Shown here piece by piece: positions 10,722 through 22,752 of a DNA stretch of 64,000 nt (positions are counted from its first letter, which is position 1; the number at the start of each line of letters is the position of its first letter). The position numbers were made by a program, and so were the translations under genes. Under the pieces are notes generated by a model. It saw only the letters and a program-made list of their open reading frames with translations. It searched no databases and was not told the DNA's origin. The stretch lies in the NCBI RefSeq assembly GCF_000002985.6, contig NC_003283.11:14757501-14821500 (forward strand), read 5' to 3'. Source of the DNA: Caenorhabditis elegans. Its lineage: Eukaryota > Nematoda > Chromadorea > Rhabditida > Rhabditidae.

Positions 10722-10737
10722 TTTTTTTTTTTTTTTT
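10606..10737. repeat. TTTTAA hexamer array and poly-T tract
   Basis: About 13 copies of the hexamer TTTTAA followed by roughly 48 bp of almost pure T (one A near 10,720). It interrupts the 27-bp array between two complete satellite blocks. Tract lengths of this kind are easily misassembled. Confidence 0.92.
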
Positions 10738-12250
10738 GGGAAGCCACAGAGAGTAAAATATGGTGGGAAGCCACAGAGAGTAAAATACAGTGGGAAGCCA
10801 CAGAGAGTAAAATATAGTTGGAAGCCACAGAGAGTAAAATATGGTGGGAAGCCACAGAGAGTAAAATATGGTGGGAAGCCACAGAGAGTAAAATATAGTT
10901 GGAAGCCACAGAGAGTAAAATATAGTGGGAAGCCACAGAGAGTAGAATATGGTGGGAAGCCACAGAGAGTAAAATATGGTGGGAAGCCACAGAGAGTAGA
11001 ATATGGTGGGAAGCCACAGAGGGTAAAATATGGTGGGAAGCCACAGAGAGTAAAATATGGTGGGAAGCCACAGAGAGTAAAATATGGTTGGAAGCCACAG
11101 AGAGTAAAATATGGTGGGAAGCCACAGAGAGTAAAATATGGTGGGAAGCCACAGAGAGTAAAATATGGTTGGAAGCCACAGAGAGTAAAATATAGTTGGA
11201 AGCCACAGAGAGTAAAATATGGTGGGAAGCCACAGAGAGTAAAATATGGTTGGAAGCCACAGAGAGTAAAATATAGTTGGAAGCCACAGAGAGTAAAATA
11301 TGGTGGGAAGCCACAGAGAGTAAAATATGGTTGGAAGCCACAGAGAGTAAAATATGGTTGGAAGCCACAGAGAGTAAAATATAGTTGGAAGCCACAGAGA
11401 GTAAAATATGGTGGGAAGCCACAGAGAGTAAAATATGGTTGGAAGCCACAGAGAGTAAAATATGGTTGGAAGCCACAGAGAGTAAAATATGGTTGGAAGC
11501 CACAGAGAGTAAAATATGGTTGGAAGCCACAGAGAGTAAAATATGGTTGGACGCCACAGAGAGTAAAATATGGTTGGAAGCCACAGAGAGTAAAATATGG
11601 TTGGAAGCCACAGAGAGTAAAATATGGTGGGAAGCCACAGAGAGTAAAATATGGTTGGAAGCCACAGAGAGTAAAATATGGTTGGAAGCCACAGAGAGTA
11701 AAATATGGTTGGAAGCCACAGAGAGTAAAATATAGTTGGAAGCCACAGAGAGTAAAATATGGTTGGAAGCCACAGAGAGTAAAATATGGTTGGAAGCCAC
11801 AGAGAGTAAAATATGGTTGGAAGCCACAGAGAGTAAAATATGGTTGGAAGCCACAGAGAGTAAAATATGGTGGGAAGCCACAGAGAGTAAAATATGGTGT
11901 AAAATATGGTGGGAAGCCACAGAGAGTAAAATATGGTTGGAAGCCACAGAGAGTAAAATATGGTTGGAAGCCACAGAGAGTAAAATATGGTGGGAAGCCA
12001 CAGAGAGTAAAATATGGTTGGAAGCCACAGAGAGTAAAATATAGTTGGAAGCCACAGAGAGTAAAATATGGTGGGAAGCCACAGGGAGTAAAATATGGTT
12101 GGAAGCCACAGAGAGTAAAATATAGTTGGAAGCCACAGAGAGTAAAATATGGTGGGAAGCCACAGAGAGTAAAATATGGTTGGAAGCCACAGAGAGTAAA
12201 ATATAGTTGGAAGCCACAGAGAGTAAAATATGGTGGGAAGCCACAGAGAG
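10738..12250 (+). repeat. 27-bp satellite, main array (about 56 copies)
   Basis: Tandem 27-bp units, GGAAGCCACAGAGAGTAAAA plus a variable TATGGTG, TATGGTT or TATAGTT end. These three variants often follow one another in a fixed order, giving an 81-bp higher-order period over much of the array. Because 27 is a multiple of three and the unit has no stop in several frames, open frames of 500-600 codons appear on the minus strand, and about 100 on the plus; all are artefacts. One irregular junction with a 12-bp partial duplication lies near 11,890-11,905. Confidence 0.96.
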
Positions 12251-13293
12251 TTTCTGAAAGACATTTCAAAAAAAGTTACTTTCAAGAGATTTATGATTTT
12301 TCAATGTTTGAAAATCCATCTATTTTTGCCTATGAATGGTAGTTTTCATTAAATAATAAAATACGCACTAAAAGGTATGGCTGAAAATGTACTATTTCTG
12401 TAACAACGTGAAGCTTCTTGTACCTACTGGAATATTGTTGGTAAATTCTAAAAGAGCTTAAAATTTACTACAAAGTTTCTGAAAGACATTTCAAAAAAAG
12501 TTACTTTCAAGAGATTTATGAATTTTCAAAGTTACGAAAATGCATCTATTTTTGCCTATGAATGGTAGTTTTCATTAAATAATAAAATACGCACTAAAAG
12601 GTAGGGCTGAAAATGTACTATTTCTGTAACTACGTGAAGCTTCTTGTACCTACTGGAATATTGTTGGTAAATTCTAAAAGAGCTTAAAATTTACTACAAA
12701 GTTTCTGAAAGACATTTCAAAAAAAGTTACTTTCAAGAGATTTATGAATTTTCAAAGTTACGAAAATGCATCTATTTTTGCCTATGAATGGTAGTTTTCA
12801 TTAAATAATAAAATACGCACTAAAAGGTATGGCTGAAAATGTACTATTTCTGTAACAACGTGAAGCTTCTTTTACCTACTGGAATATTGTTGGTAAATTC
12901 TAAAAGAGCTTAAAATTTACTACAAATTTTCTGAAAGACATTTCAAAAAAAGTTACTTTCAAGAGATTTATGATTTTTCAATGTTTGAAAATCCATCTAT
13001 TTTTGCCTATGAATGGTAGTTTTCATTAAATAATAAAATACGCACTAAAAGGTAGGGCTGAAAATGTACTATTTCTGTAACTACGTGAAGCTTCTTGTAC
13101 CTACTGGAATATTGTTGGTAAATTCTAAAAGAGCTTAAAATTTACTACAAATTTTCTGAAAGACATTTCAAAAAAAGTTACTTTCAAGAGATTTATGAAT
13201 TTTCAAAGTTTGAAAATCCATCTATTTTTGCCTATAAATGGTAGTTTTCATTAAATAATAAAATACGCACTAAAAGGTAGGGCTGAAAATGTA
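12251..13293. repeat. 225-bp tandem repeat, about 4.6 copies
   Basis: Units begin with TTTCTGAAAGACATTTCAAA at 12,251, 12,476, 12,702, 12,928 and 13,153 (period 225-226 bp). Copies differ at a few sites, notably CAATGTTTGAAAATCC against CAAAGTTACGAAAATGC, which mark two subtypes. The last copy is truncated near 13,293. It directly abuts the 27-bp satellite with no spacer. Confidence 0.95.
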
Positions 13294-13400
13294 CACTATC
13301 TTTTAAAAGTTAAAACCATTTTTCTCAATTTTTGCATTTCGAATTCTCGCCAAAATTGTTCTCAGTAAATTTGAATTCCCGCCAAATTTTTTCTTCCCAG

Positions 13401-13472
13401 TATATTTTACTCTCTGGCTTCCCACTATTTTTCCCTCTGGAAAAGTAGTGGGAAGCCAGAGAGTAAAATATA
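13401..13472. repeat. Palindrome with 27-bp arms related to the 27-bp satellite
   Basis: The left arm (13,401-13,427) and right arm (13,446-13,472) are perfect inverted copies with an 18-bp loop. Each arm matches the 27-bp satellite monomer except for a CA missing in the AGCCACAGAG part. It is the only place in the window where the motif occurs as an inverted pair and not as a tandem array. Confidence 0.9.
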
Positions 13473-15535
13473 GTCTATGTCTTTATCTATGTTTTTATCT
13501 ATAAATTATCTAATTATATAATTTATCTATGAAGCTTTAAATAAAAGTTGAACCACGTCGTACGCTTGTAAACTCAGCCAGCCACTGCGCAACAAAAAAG
13601 TCCAAGGATCGTTTGACAAATTTGAGTAGGAATCCTAACAAAAGGAAAAAAAGTCTATGCTACAAAAACACTGAGCTTACGTTTTTCTCGCAGCGAGATC
13701 CGTCCAATGTCATTCGTGCGCCTTAGAACACAAGTTTCAAGAAAAGCTTACCGACACCTGCGATACTGAGAAGTTGGTAAAATTCTGACAATAAGCCTTT
13801 TTCCAGAACTTCGAAAAATCGTAACTTTTTTTTGAAGAATTTTCAAAACGTCTCATTCGGTAATTTTGGGCCATTTTCGGTATAAAAAAAGCAAAGTGTC
13901 AGATTTTGGTACTCCGCTTTTAAACTGTACTATAAAACACAATAAACGATAACTTTGATGATCCCGAAATCATAAAATTTTATTCTACAAAAAGATACCC
14001 ATAAAATTGTTACAACAAGACCCTCATGATGCAAAATTTGATATAAATATGAAAACAGTTGAACTGGTTTTTAAAAAAAATTTAAAGAAACATGTTTTCA
14101 TTTGCAACGACTGTTCCTTTTAACAAAAACTTACATCAAACTTTTAGCTTTTCTGAGCATTAATGCCCAATAAAAATTAGTTTCACTCTCCTAAATCTAG
14201 TGCTAAAATCTAAAATTTCATGGAAAAACGTTTCGGAAGTCACTGCTTTAATACAATTTTTAGTGGCTCCTGATTTGAGCTATATTTTTCATCGTGGCTA
14301 TATTTCAAATGATCATAGTTTCTGAAGTACTTCAGTGTTCTGTTAGCTTTGTTGCTATTGACCAAACAAACACAAACTCCTCTTTATTATACTAAGTTCA
14401 CACACATTATTGCTCTTGTACATGTTTAAACTTTTTGCTTAAAAAACTAAGAACTATCAATACAATTTTTGTTCAAAAATCTCGAACCATTGTGATCTTT
14501 GACAAACTTTGCGATCTGTTTGTTTATAAAATTAATGAGCATGGAGTCTAGTTGCATATTGTTGCATTTCCTGATTTTTAGTTGAATTATTTACGTATTA
14601 ATTTAGATATATTAATTTAACATTTTTCTTGCGACAAGTTTTGAACGCTCTCTGATTTTTTCTCTTTCACTGGTGCTTTTCAATTGGTTTCCCTGAGCAA
14701 CCAAATGCCAAAAGAATTATTTTTCTTTGTAAGTCAGTTCTTTATTGCACCAAGTTGCACAACATTTATTCTTGAACAAATTTGAGAAAAATGATTCACT
14801 GTGACATCTCGATGTTCAATGATCCAATTTCCTTTAGAATTGAAAAGTTATTACCCGCGACGGAATGTCTGGTAAAGATAATTTTGTGTGGAAATGGATA
14901 GTATGCAAACTGGGAGGAAAACTTTTAAAAAAACTATAATTTCCGTTTTAATTAATTTATTGGTATGTTTAATGGTTTGATGATTTGAATACGAGAAATA
15001 TTTTTTGTTTTTGAACTTTTTGAATGCTTTGAGAGCTCATAATACTGTAAAACTTCGAATTAACTGAACCATAAAACTCCTGAAATGGTTCCTAAAGAGC
15101 GGGAAATGACAATAAAATTACAGAACTGTATATCATATGATTCTATATGATTCTATACGTGAAATCACTTTAGACACCATAACCATCAATCAAAACAGGT
15201 GAGGCGGGTGTGTATTTATAGGGCGATCAAGAGGCTCCCAATTACGCCTCAAAATATATTTGTTTTCAAACTCATTTAGTAATGAGTTTATGAACAAACT
15301 TTTTTTTGTTTTTTGAATGACTAGTATCCCAGAAATAACAACACCAAATAACACACAAACTACGAAAATGCCAACTTTCGTATTTTATTTTGTGCATTTT
15401 TCGTATTTAAAGCGTTTTTTCCTTGATGCATTTTTGACAAAATTCGATGCAATTTTTTAAGTTCTTATTTTCAATGGTGTAGTATTATAGTATTCATAAT
15501 TTGGTTTTGATAGAGAATGTACTTGTCAACGATAT

Positions 15536-15581
15536 TGATAAGTTCACAAGGAAAGTCGTAACTTTTCAAACTCCCTTATCA
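15536..15581. promoter_or_regulatory. Two TGATAA GATA-factor sites upstream of HAF
   Basis: TGATAA at 15,536-15,541 (plus) and 15,576-15,581 (minus). TGATAA is the core bound by intestinal GATA factors such as ELT-2 in C. elegans. They lie about 310-355 bp before the HAF start codon, a usual promoter distance. Intestinal expression is inferred. Confidence 0.4.
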
Positions 15582-15824
15582 AACTGAAATGTTCAAATTT
15601 TCCACCAACCCAGATATTGCACAACTTTCCCCAGTCTCAAGAATCGTATTTTGGGTTCACAATGACATAATTTCCTATTTGTTCACCTATCTCACTCTCT
15701 GTTCCTACTATTTCTCCTTTTCTTCCTTGTTTCTCATTCTGCGTCTCCTTTTTCTTCACTCCACAAATTTCGAAAGATATCATCATAGTGTCTGACTCCT
15801 CCTGGTTTTTTGGCCACTATCTCG

Positions 15825-15835
15825 CATATATAAAG
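15825..15835 (+). promoter_or_regulatory. TATA-like box of the HAF gene
   Basis: GCATATATAAAGG lies about 60 bp before the HAF start codon, in a pyrimidine-rich promoter stretch. Confidence 0.45.
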
Positions 15836-15890
15836 GACAATTTTTAGGATTTTTCTATTTCATATTTATTCTTTAATTTTTTGAGGAAAA

Positions 15891-18800
15891 ATGAAGCCAA
15901 TATTGCTCAAACTATTATTGCTTCTGCATGTAATATTTGACATATCCTTCACAATCATCTCCCTTGGATTCTACACTCCCGGGTGGGTATTCAATCTGGA
16001 TGATGTCTTCAAGACATTTCATATTAATGACTACAACTACATGATTTCTCCATTGGATTTTGTCGGCCTCTGCCTCTTTCGGCAAGTTTCTCTTCTTGTC
16101 GCATTAATCATTGTTCGACGTGGAAAAGCTGAGAGGCTCAAGAAATACATGACCATCTACGATTTGTTTGGAATCCTCGGATATATGATTGCCGTCGTCA
16201 AGTTGCTAGTTTTCGATGAGACCAGCGGATTTTTGAAGAGTCCCGGAGTTTTCATGAGCGTCGGATCAGCTGTTTTCCTCACATTTTCCCTGCCATTTGC
16301 AATTCGGAAAACACTACTGGGCAAGAAGAAAGAAGGAGCTGAATACGAGAGGCTAACTGAGAATACTGAAACTGCTGCGAACACTAATGTCGAAAATGGT
16401 TTGTTTTATTTTAAAAAAAAAATTAAACCTAAAGGGAAAGCCCTGAAATCTGAAATGCTTTAGATTTTCAAAATTTTCTATCACAATTGTCAAAATTTTG
16501 AAAAAAAGTTTAAGCTTTTTGCAAAGTTTGGATTTTTATTCCAACCCTCAAACGTTTAAACAATAAATTGAACCAAAATGGAAATATGCAACTTGGAAAA
16601 AAATTTGATTGTTGAAAAATTCCAAAATTTTTTAACAAGTTGTATTGTGATATTTTCTCTTTTTATCTTTATAGGAGTAATAAATTTTCTTCGCTGAAAA
16701 CTAATTTTCCTAGCATGAAATTGCTAGGTGCACAACTATCAGGGGACTCTCCATTAAAACCATTGATTTTCTAGAATTTGTACGTGCCTGGCTGGAAACC
16801 GAAGATATTAGTCATCAGTTTTGGTGTTTTTGATTTTCGAAATTTGTTTGTTTTTAAGTAGAGAAAAAACCAATTTTAAAATCAAAAAATCGTTATTTTT
16901 TAAATCTAAATTCTGTGAGTCCTTGAGTTATGAGGCAATATGAGACATTTCATCAAAATTGGAAAAATCCCAAGACAACACAATAATGTTTCAGGAACTG
17001 CATCAACTAATGGCACTGCTTCTACAGCTACACCTACAGCTGCAACTTCCAGTACATCCAGATCTAGTTCCACTGATGAAGAAGATAATGATGCAGTTTC
17101 AAAGGAGGAGAAGGAAAAACGGCTCCCGTTGCTCACACATCTTTGGCAAATTGTCAAATTGTGCTCAGTGCAGTGGAAGTGGTTTTCAGCTGCTTATGTT
17201 CTTTTGTTCGTTGATTGCATCTGTAAGTGTTACTTTTATTTTTTAGGTTTTTAGAATTACTCATTCCGAAAAGACTTGGAGCTCCAAGTTTGACATTTCA
17301 GCCGATCGAGGCGGAGGTACCTTTCACGCGCCTCTTGGTACTTCTACCATTTTGTGCAAGTTTTCGTCGCTGCAGTTTTATGGTGTTGAATTTTTTAATG
17401 TTCTCTTCTGTGATCATTCTCAATTAATCTTGGTTTACCAAACATTGAGCGCTATAGGCAGTTAGGCAAGGCGAGCGGCAAATAGGCCAAGCGCGTCGCT
17501 TCCCACTCGACAGCCTACTCAGAATACTTTACAAAAATATAAATATTCTTACTAAAATAACCAAACATTTGGTAATAGAGGTAATATAGATCTGCCAAAT
17601 TCCAACACCAAGTACTTTAGGATATAATAATAAATTGAAAATTCAAAACTTCTAAATTTTTATTTTTCAGTGAACTTGATCGAGCCCGCACTCTACAGTC
17701 AAATGATGTCAACTGCAATCCGTATGAAGTCCTTTGACGTCCTCAAACGAGCATGCATCGTGCTCGCAGCAGTTCAATTCACCGAAGCTACTGTCAACAC
17801 TGTTCGATACATTTGCATGCAATATGCTGAAAGACTTACTGCAAGAAATATTCGTGTCAGTCTTTTCCGTGCAATTCTGCATCAAGATATCAGCTTTTTC
17901 GATGATAACAAAACCGGTCAGCTTATGTCAAGAATTACAAAAGATTCCGAATCAATCTCGAACTCACTTCCTGTCTACATTGAGACCACTGTCAACAACT
18001 CATTCATGCTCTTTGGCTCGGCTCCCATTATGTTTTATTATTCTTGGCAACTGGCTATTAGTACATTCGTCACATTCCCAATTATTCTCCTAACCACAAA
18101 GTTTTACGGACTTATCGTTGAGAAATTGTCAGAGAAGGAGAACGATGCAACTGCAGTTTCGAATGAAACAGTTGAAGAAGTGCTCTCAGCCATCCGAACA
18201 GTTCGATCATTTGCTGCAGAAAAAATTGAGAATATGAGATACACAAGAGATACTGATGCATGGTTCAAGATCAGTACAAAGACAGTTGTGTTTGGAACTT
18301 TCTTCAATTATTTCTGGGCGACAATGTGGAACATTGAAGACGTTATTATCTATCTCTACGGTGGATATCTGACGTTGAATGGAAGAATGGAGCCAGATGC
18401 TCTCTTGACCTATATTTTCTATCACTGGAGACTTCACTCTGCACTCAACGTAAGATTTTTCAAATTCAAAGTGCAAAAAAATTGGAATGGTATATAATAA
18501 TTTCCCCACTAGTCAAAGTCAACACTAAAAATGTTCAAAAATACCAACAAAAAACAGCTCTCTTTGTCGCATTTTAAGCGCCTGTTACATAGTTAATTAA
18601 TGGCTTTGTATTCCAAAAAAAATTCGAGAATGAGCCAAAAAGCTGATAACTAGACAAGTGTATAATTGGAGGAACTGAAAAATTAAAAGTTTATAATTTT
18701 ACTGTCTACTCAAAAATTCAATATGTTGGCAGTTTTTTTCGATCCTGCAATGTTAAGCACTGATTTCTGTTTTTTTTTCGACACTTCAAATAATCATATA

Positions 18801-19831
18801 AATATTTCTAGAAATTTTTAAATGGTTATGTTTTGAAATTTCCGTTTTGGGTGATTTTCGATTATTTACAGTATGCAATATTTCTAGAAATAAAAAATTA
18901 GTTTAATTATTTTTCTTTTCAGGCATTCAGCTCCTTGTTCTCTGACGTCATGAAAACCATTGGATCGTCACGAAAAGTAATCCATATCATGAATCGCCAA
19001 CCAGAACTCGACTATGAGTTCGGAACCGAGACACCAGAAATTGTTGGAAACATTATCTTTGAAGATGTTGAGTTTGCTTATCCAACTCGCAAGAATGCAA
19101 ATGTCCTGAATAAGATAAATTTATCAATTGACCCAGGAAAGACTATTGCATTGGTTGGACCAAGTGGAAATGGAAAGTCGACATTGGTTTCTTTGATTCA
19201 ACAATTTTATACTCCACAATCTGGAAGAATTTTGATAGATGGAACACCAATTCAGAACATTGACCATCTCCATTATCACACAAACATTGCACTAGTTGCA
19301 CAGGAACCAACTTTATTCTCTGGAACTGTTCGAGAAAATATCCTTTATGGACTTGAAAATGGAACGGATGAGGATATGATGCGTGTAGCTGAAATGGCGA
19401 ATGTTCATGAATTCGTGTCTAAAATGGAGAAGGGATATGATACCAAGTGCGGGGAAAAAGGAGTCCAAATGTCTGGAGGACAGAAGCAAAGAATTGCAAT
19501 TGCTCGAGCTTTGATCCGTGATCCACGTGTTCTGATCCTTGACGAAGCCACATCGGCGCTGGATTCAGAGTCTGAAGCTATGGTACAAGAGGCGTTAAAT
19601 CGATGTGCTCGTGAACGAACTGTATTGGTGATTGCTCATCGTTTATCCACTGTGAGAAGTGCTGATCGAATTGCTGTAATTGAAAAGGGAAATGTAACCG
19701 AGATGGGAAACCATGAGGAGCTGATGAAAAATACAGAAGGACTCTATTACAAATTGGTGAGCAAACAATTGGATCCGTTGATTGGAACGAAAAAAGAAGA
19801 AGAGAAGCCACCGGCGACTGAGTTCTTCTAA
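15891..19831 (+). CDS. ABC half-transporter of the HAF / TAP-like (ABCB) family
   Basis: Four coding exons, 15891-16398, 16995-17222, 17671-18449 and 18923-19831, join in frame to 807 residues. Exon 1 encodes a multi-pass N-terminal domain (residues 1-169) like the extra membrane domain of TAP-like proteins; exon 2 is a Ser/Thr-rich acidic linker followed by the first core helix; exon 3 is the ABC exporter membrane domain; exon 4 is the nucleotide-binding domain. Visible motifs: Walker A GPSGNGKS (about 584-591), Q-loop AQEPTLFSG, signature MSGGQKQR (about 688), Walker B VLILDEATSALD (about 708) and H-loop IAHRLSTV (His about 744). All are intact. Half-transporters work as dimers, pumping peptides or other substrates into lysosome-related or other organelles. 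It is a C. elegans haf family member; I cannot say which (haf-7 is a guess). Introns have normal GT-AG ends. Confidence 0.9.
17440..17520 (+). repeat. Short GC-rich repeat fragment in HAF intron 2
   Basis: An unusually GC-rich stretch (AGGCCAAGCGCGTCGCTTCC within it) in an otherwise AT-rich intron. It recalls tRNA-derived or dispersed nematode repeats but lacks a full A/B box pair. Confidence 0.3.
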
Positions 19832-20269
19832 GATATTTTCACTATTTGTTATTTATTATGGGAACGTAGAAAAATTCGTTCTTTGAAATCTAGGTACAGT
19901 GCCACATTGGAGAGATCAGCCCCAGAACATTGAATCAGGTTGGAATCCGTAAAAAACATATTTCTGCGTACCCATAATATTTTTACTTATTTATTTTTGT
20001 TTTAAAAATCATGGGTTTACAATTTTACAAATTAGTCATTTTTGGTCATCCTGTGATCTCCTTCCTGGTTTTGATTCATGCATTTTATTTTTGCCACCCC
20101 TTCCCCAACAGCTTCATAATTTTATTCATTTTTGCAGCTTTTTCATATTTGAAATAATTGCATTGTTTTTGAAAAGTAAATCATTCTAGAATTAAAAGGT
20201 GAAATTAGTCATAGTCAGGTATTAACATTTTAAAATATGCAGTCTTCAAAATACAAAAATTATGTCTCT

Positions 20270-20350
20270 TCGAAGTTTGGAATTCTCCTGGAACTCGTGC
20301 TCGAAGGCGCACGAATGATATTGAACGGGACTCGCCGCGATCTGAATTGT
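20270..20350 (-). repeat. Dispersed repeat, inverted relative of the copy at 13.7 kb
   Basis: Shares the CATTCGTGCGCCTT core and flanking GAGATC/CAGATC-type sequence with 13,685-13,745, in the opposite orientation. The two copies flank the HAF gene. The family is not named here. Confidence 0.55.
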
Positions 20351-20462
20351 AAGCAGAGTTTTTCGCTTTTTTTAGATTTTTCTTGATTTTATGAGGATTT
20401 CGCAATATTAACCAGAAGGGAAATGTTGCTCAAAAGGTACAATACGATGCATCGCAACGAAC

Positions 20463-20651
20463 ATTTGTGTTAAATCCAAAATGGTGGGAGCCTTTGAGGA
20501 TTACTGTAATTTACTAACTTTTCAAATTGATTTTTCACTTTCCATGATTCTTTCGAAACTTGACAAGCTATTTGAAAAAATCGACGCAACAGCAAAACGT
20601 TAGAAATTACAGTAATCCTTGAAGACTCACCATTTTACATTCAACACAAAT
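20463..20651. repeat. MITE-like inverted-repeat element
   Basis: About 189 bp with imperfect terminal inverted repeats of roughly 45 bp: ATTTGTGTTAAATCC...GATTACTGTAATTT at the left, and AAATTACAGTAATCC...CAACACAAAT at the right. No coding capacity. Target-site duplication not resolved. Confidence 0.6.
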
Positions 20652-20909
20652 AATGAATATTTAGTCACCGTTATAATAAAGGCGATGGACGAAAATCATG
20701 GTGAAACGTTTTATAGGAAAGTTGAATACGGTTTACAAACAGCTCAATCAAAGATATAGCATCTTTGAAAATGAAATCTGTGGAAACTTTTAAATCAATT
20801 TCTGAACGAGACTTTGAAAGGTAAAGAATATTTGAAACGAAGGCTTTTTTAATAAATAAAATGCAGAATTTGAAAGAATCCATTTGACATCACACTAATA
20901 CCCAAAAAA

Positions 20910-22214
20910 TCAATAGAATCCAGGGAAATATCCAGAAGAGAATCCACTATGGTAAGAACGTTGTCTAACATAATGTGATCCTCCATATCCACGATACATG
21001 TTATTTTGTTGTCCATTATTTTCAAAGAATGTGAAATCGATAAGGAATACAGACGAGATGAGCAAAAGCTTCAAGATTGGTGGAAGATCCATTGGGACTG
21101 TAAAATTGAGAATTAAATTAGTTTAAAGAAGCTACTTACAATGCACAATATAAGTATCTGCATCAGAGTACATTTCTTGCATATATCCAGGATAAAGGCG
21201 AACAATTTCACCAACTCTCATTCCATTGTAGGTCATAACTGGGAAGCTTCTGGTTCCACCACTTGCAGCAAACAACGGAGAACGGATCAGAAGAGATTGA
21301 TTGCTTCCCGCGCCGAGAAGATGGAACTGAAAAAAATATATTCACGAATGTTTCAGCCAAGAAAGTGAAAATGTTTCCCAGAAGGTAACCAAGTTTTGCC
21401 AAAAGACTTGATTTCTCATAAACTCACATTGACATCCCCATGAGTTCTCGACATAATTCCAATATTCTGTCCCAGAAACTGTGTAGTCAAGTGATCCGTG
21501 AATGATCCCCAAGGCTGATCTCTGTGACATTGCATAACATGTGCACCAAATAAATCTGTACACATCATTGCAAAGCTTCGATGAGATCCTTGCATTTGAC
21601 GAGCAAATCCATTGGATCTTTCCATACAATTCATAATCGGACGACAGTACATATCATGAACAACATATTGATTTGGCGTCTCGATTCCTGTTGCAATTTC
21701 CAGAGGTTCTAGTGCTTGAACAACCATCATAGAGTTGGTCCGAGAAATCATATCCAGAACATTGTGAGCCGGAAGGTTGTTGAAACCCTGAAATACAGCA
21801 TTTTTGCATGAACTCCGGTGTAACGATGAACTTACGATTTTTTTTTATTTTCTCATTTAATTAATTTGTTAAAAAATCGGTAATTGAACCCTGCCACACT
21901 TTACACACTCACAGTCGGTGTCGCCTAGAAGGTAGCCTTTATAAGCGACTTTCACCTAACTTCAGCCTACCGATAGACAAACGACAGGCATGCACAAACA
22001 CATGAGACACTTGCCTACCAAATAAGTCCCAAGGCAAAGACATATGATGTTTCTCTGTGTAACTCACTGTCATTCTAACTGGCATAGAAGCCACTTGATT
22101 TGGAAGAACGATTGGTGTCGATCGAACTTGTGGCATGTGTCCACCTCTTCCAGCTTGTGCTCGAACTTCAGAACCATCGGCTTCCACGTCATCCTGTTTT
22201 GTTTCCATTGTCAT
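20910..22214 (-). CDS. Phospholipid scramblase family protein
   Basis: Four exons on the minus strand, 22214-22068, 21787-21428, 21326-21140 and 21097-20910, join in frame to 293 residues. The family is recognised by the C-terminal core: VGEIVRLYPGYMQEMYSDAD, then a FPMDL segment and a hydrophobic LISSVFLIDFTFFE helix, matching the calcium-binding acidic loop and membrane anchor of scramblases. Scramblases move phospholipids between bilayer leaflets after calcium rise; C. elegans has several (scrm genes). The N-terminus is polar with Pro and Met; an added Gly/Tyr/Ser-rich tail of about 30 residues follows the usual C-terminus. The start is the first ATG in frame (MTMETKQ); an upstream exon cannot be excluded. 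It is divergent from the lysine-rich gene, and convergent with HAF. Confidence 0.88.
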
Positions 22215-22752
22215 GAGTAAATGCACCTTCTTCGTCACGAATGAACTCTAGTAATGAACAAAAATCGGTACTTTTCCGATTTCTGCCCCCCCCCCCCCCC
22301 AAAAGTTTTTGATATTTTCATTAATGAAACGTGAACTTTTCGGAATTTCAGGCTTAGTATTGCTGTTTTCAAAGCTTAAAAATTGAAATAGTATTCAAAT
22401 AAACGTACCCAAAAATCAATGAATAAACTTTCAATAAAACACGATGAGAAAAAAAATTAATTCCCGTGAGAGAAAAAAAATCAAATATTCTATTCACTTT
22501 TCGATTCAATCAATACTCGAATCCACATACTCATATTCGATTATTTCTCAATTTATTCCGTTTATTAAACGAATCATGTGATGGCGGTTTGTATGGATAC
22601 ATTCTTTATCTTCAACTCTTTCATAATGATAACGGTGAGCTACAATGACTACAAATTGCACTGACACTACAAACTATAAATTACAGAGCACCATATTCAT
22701 CATTTGCTTTTGCAAACCACCCCGTCAGAAGAACAGTTGTCATGTTCGGGAG
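22215..22752. promoter_or_regulatory. Shared divergent promoter region
   Basis: 538 bp between the scramblase start (minus) and the lysine-rich gene start (plus). Contains a run of about 14 C at 22,286-22,300 and AT-rich sequence. It must serve both genes unless 5' exons extend into it. No specific site is convincing. Confidence 0.45.

Larger units (their letters stand above)
13473..15890. other. Upstream intergenic region of the HAF gene
   Basis: No supported gene. AT-rich sequence with a repeat fragment near 13,690-13,745 that recurs inverted at 20,270-20,350. The last 350 bp hold the likely HAF promoter: two TGATAA GATA-factor sites and a TATA-like box. Confidence 0.6.
19832..20909. other. 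Intergenic region with two repeats, between convergent HAF and scramblase genes
   Basis: Contains the 3' ends of the two convergent genes, a dispersed repeat at about 20,270-20,350 and an inverted-repeat element at 20,463-20,651. No gene seen. Confidence 0.6.

Noticed and set aside
9125..12250. CRISPR-like arrays
   Set aside because: The units are pure tandem repeats without unique spacers, and the sequence is clearly eukaryotic.
10450..12285. Minus-strand open frames of 508-611 codons, and about 100-codon plus-strand frames
   Set aside because: They are translations of the 27-bp satellite; three frames are open at once with a nine-residue period.
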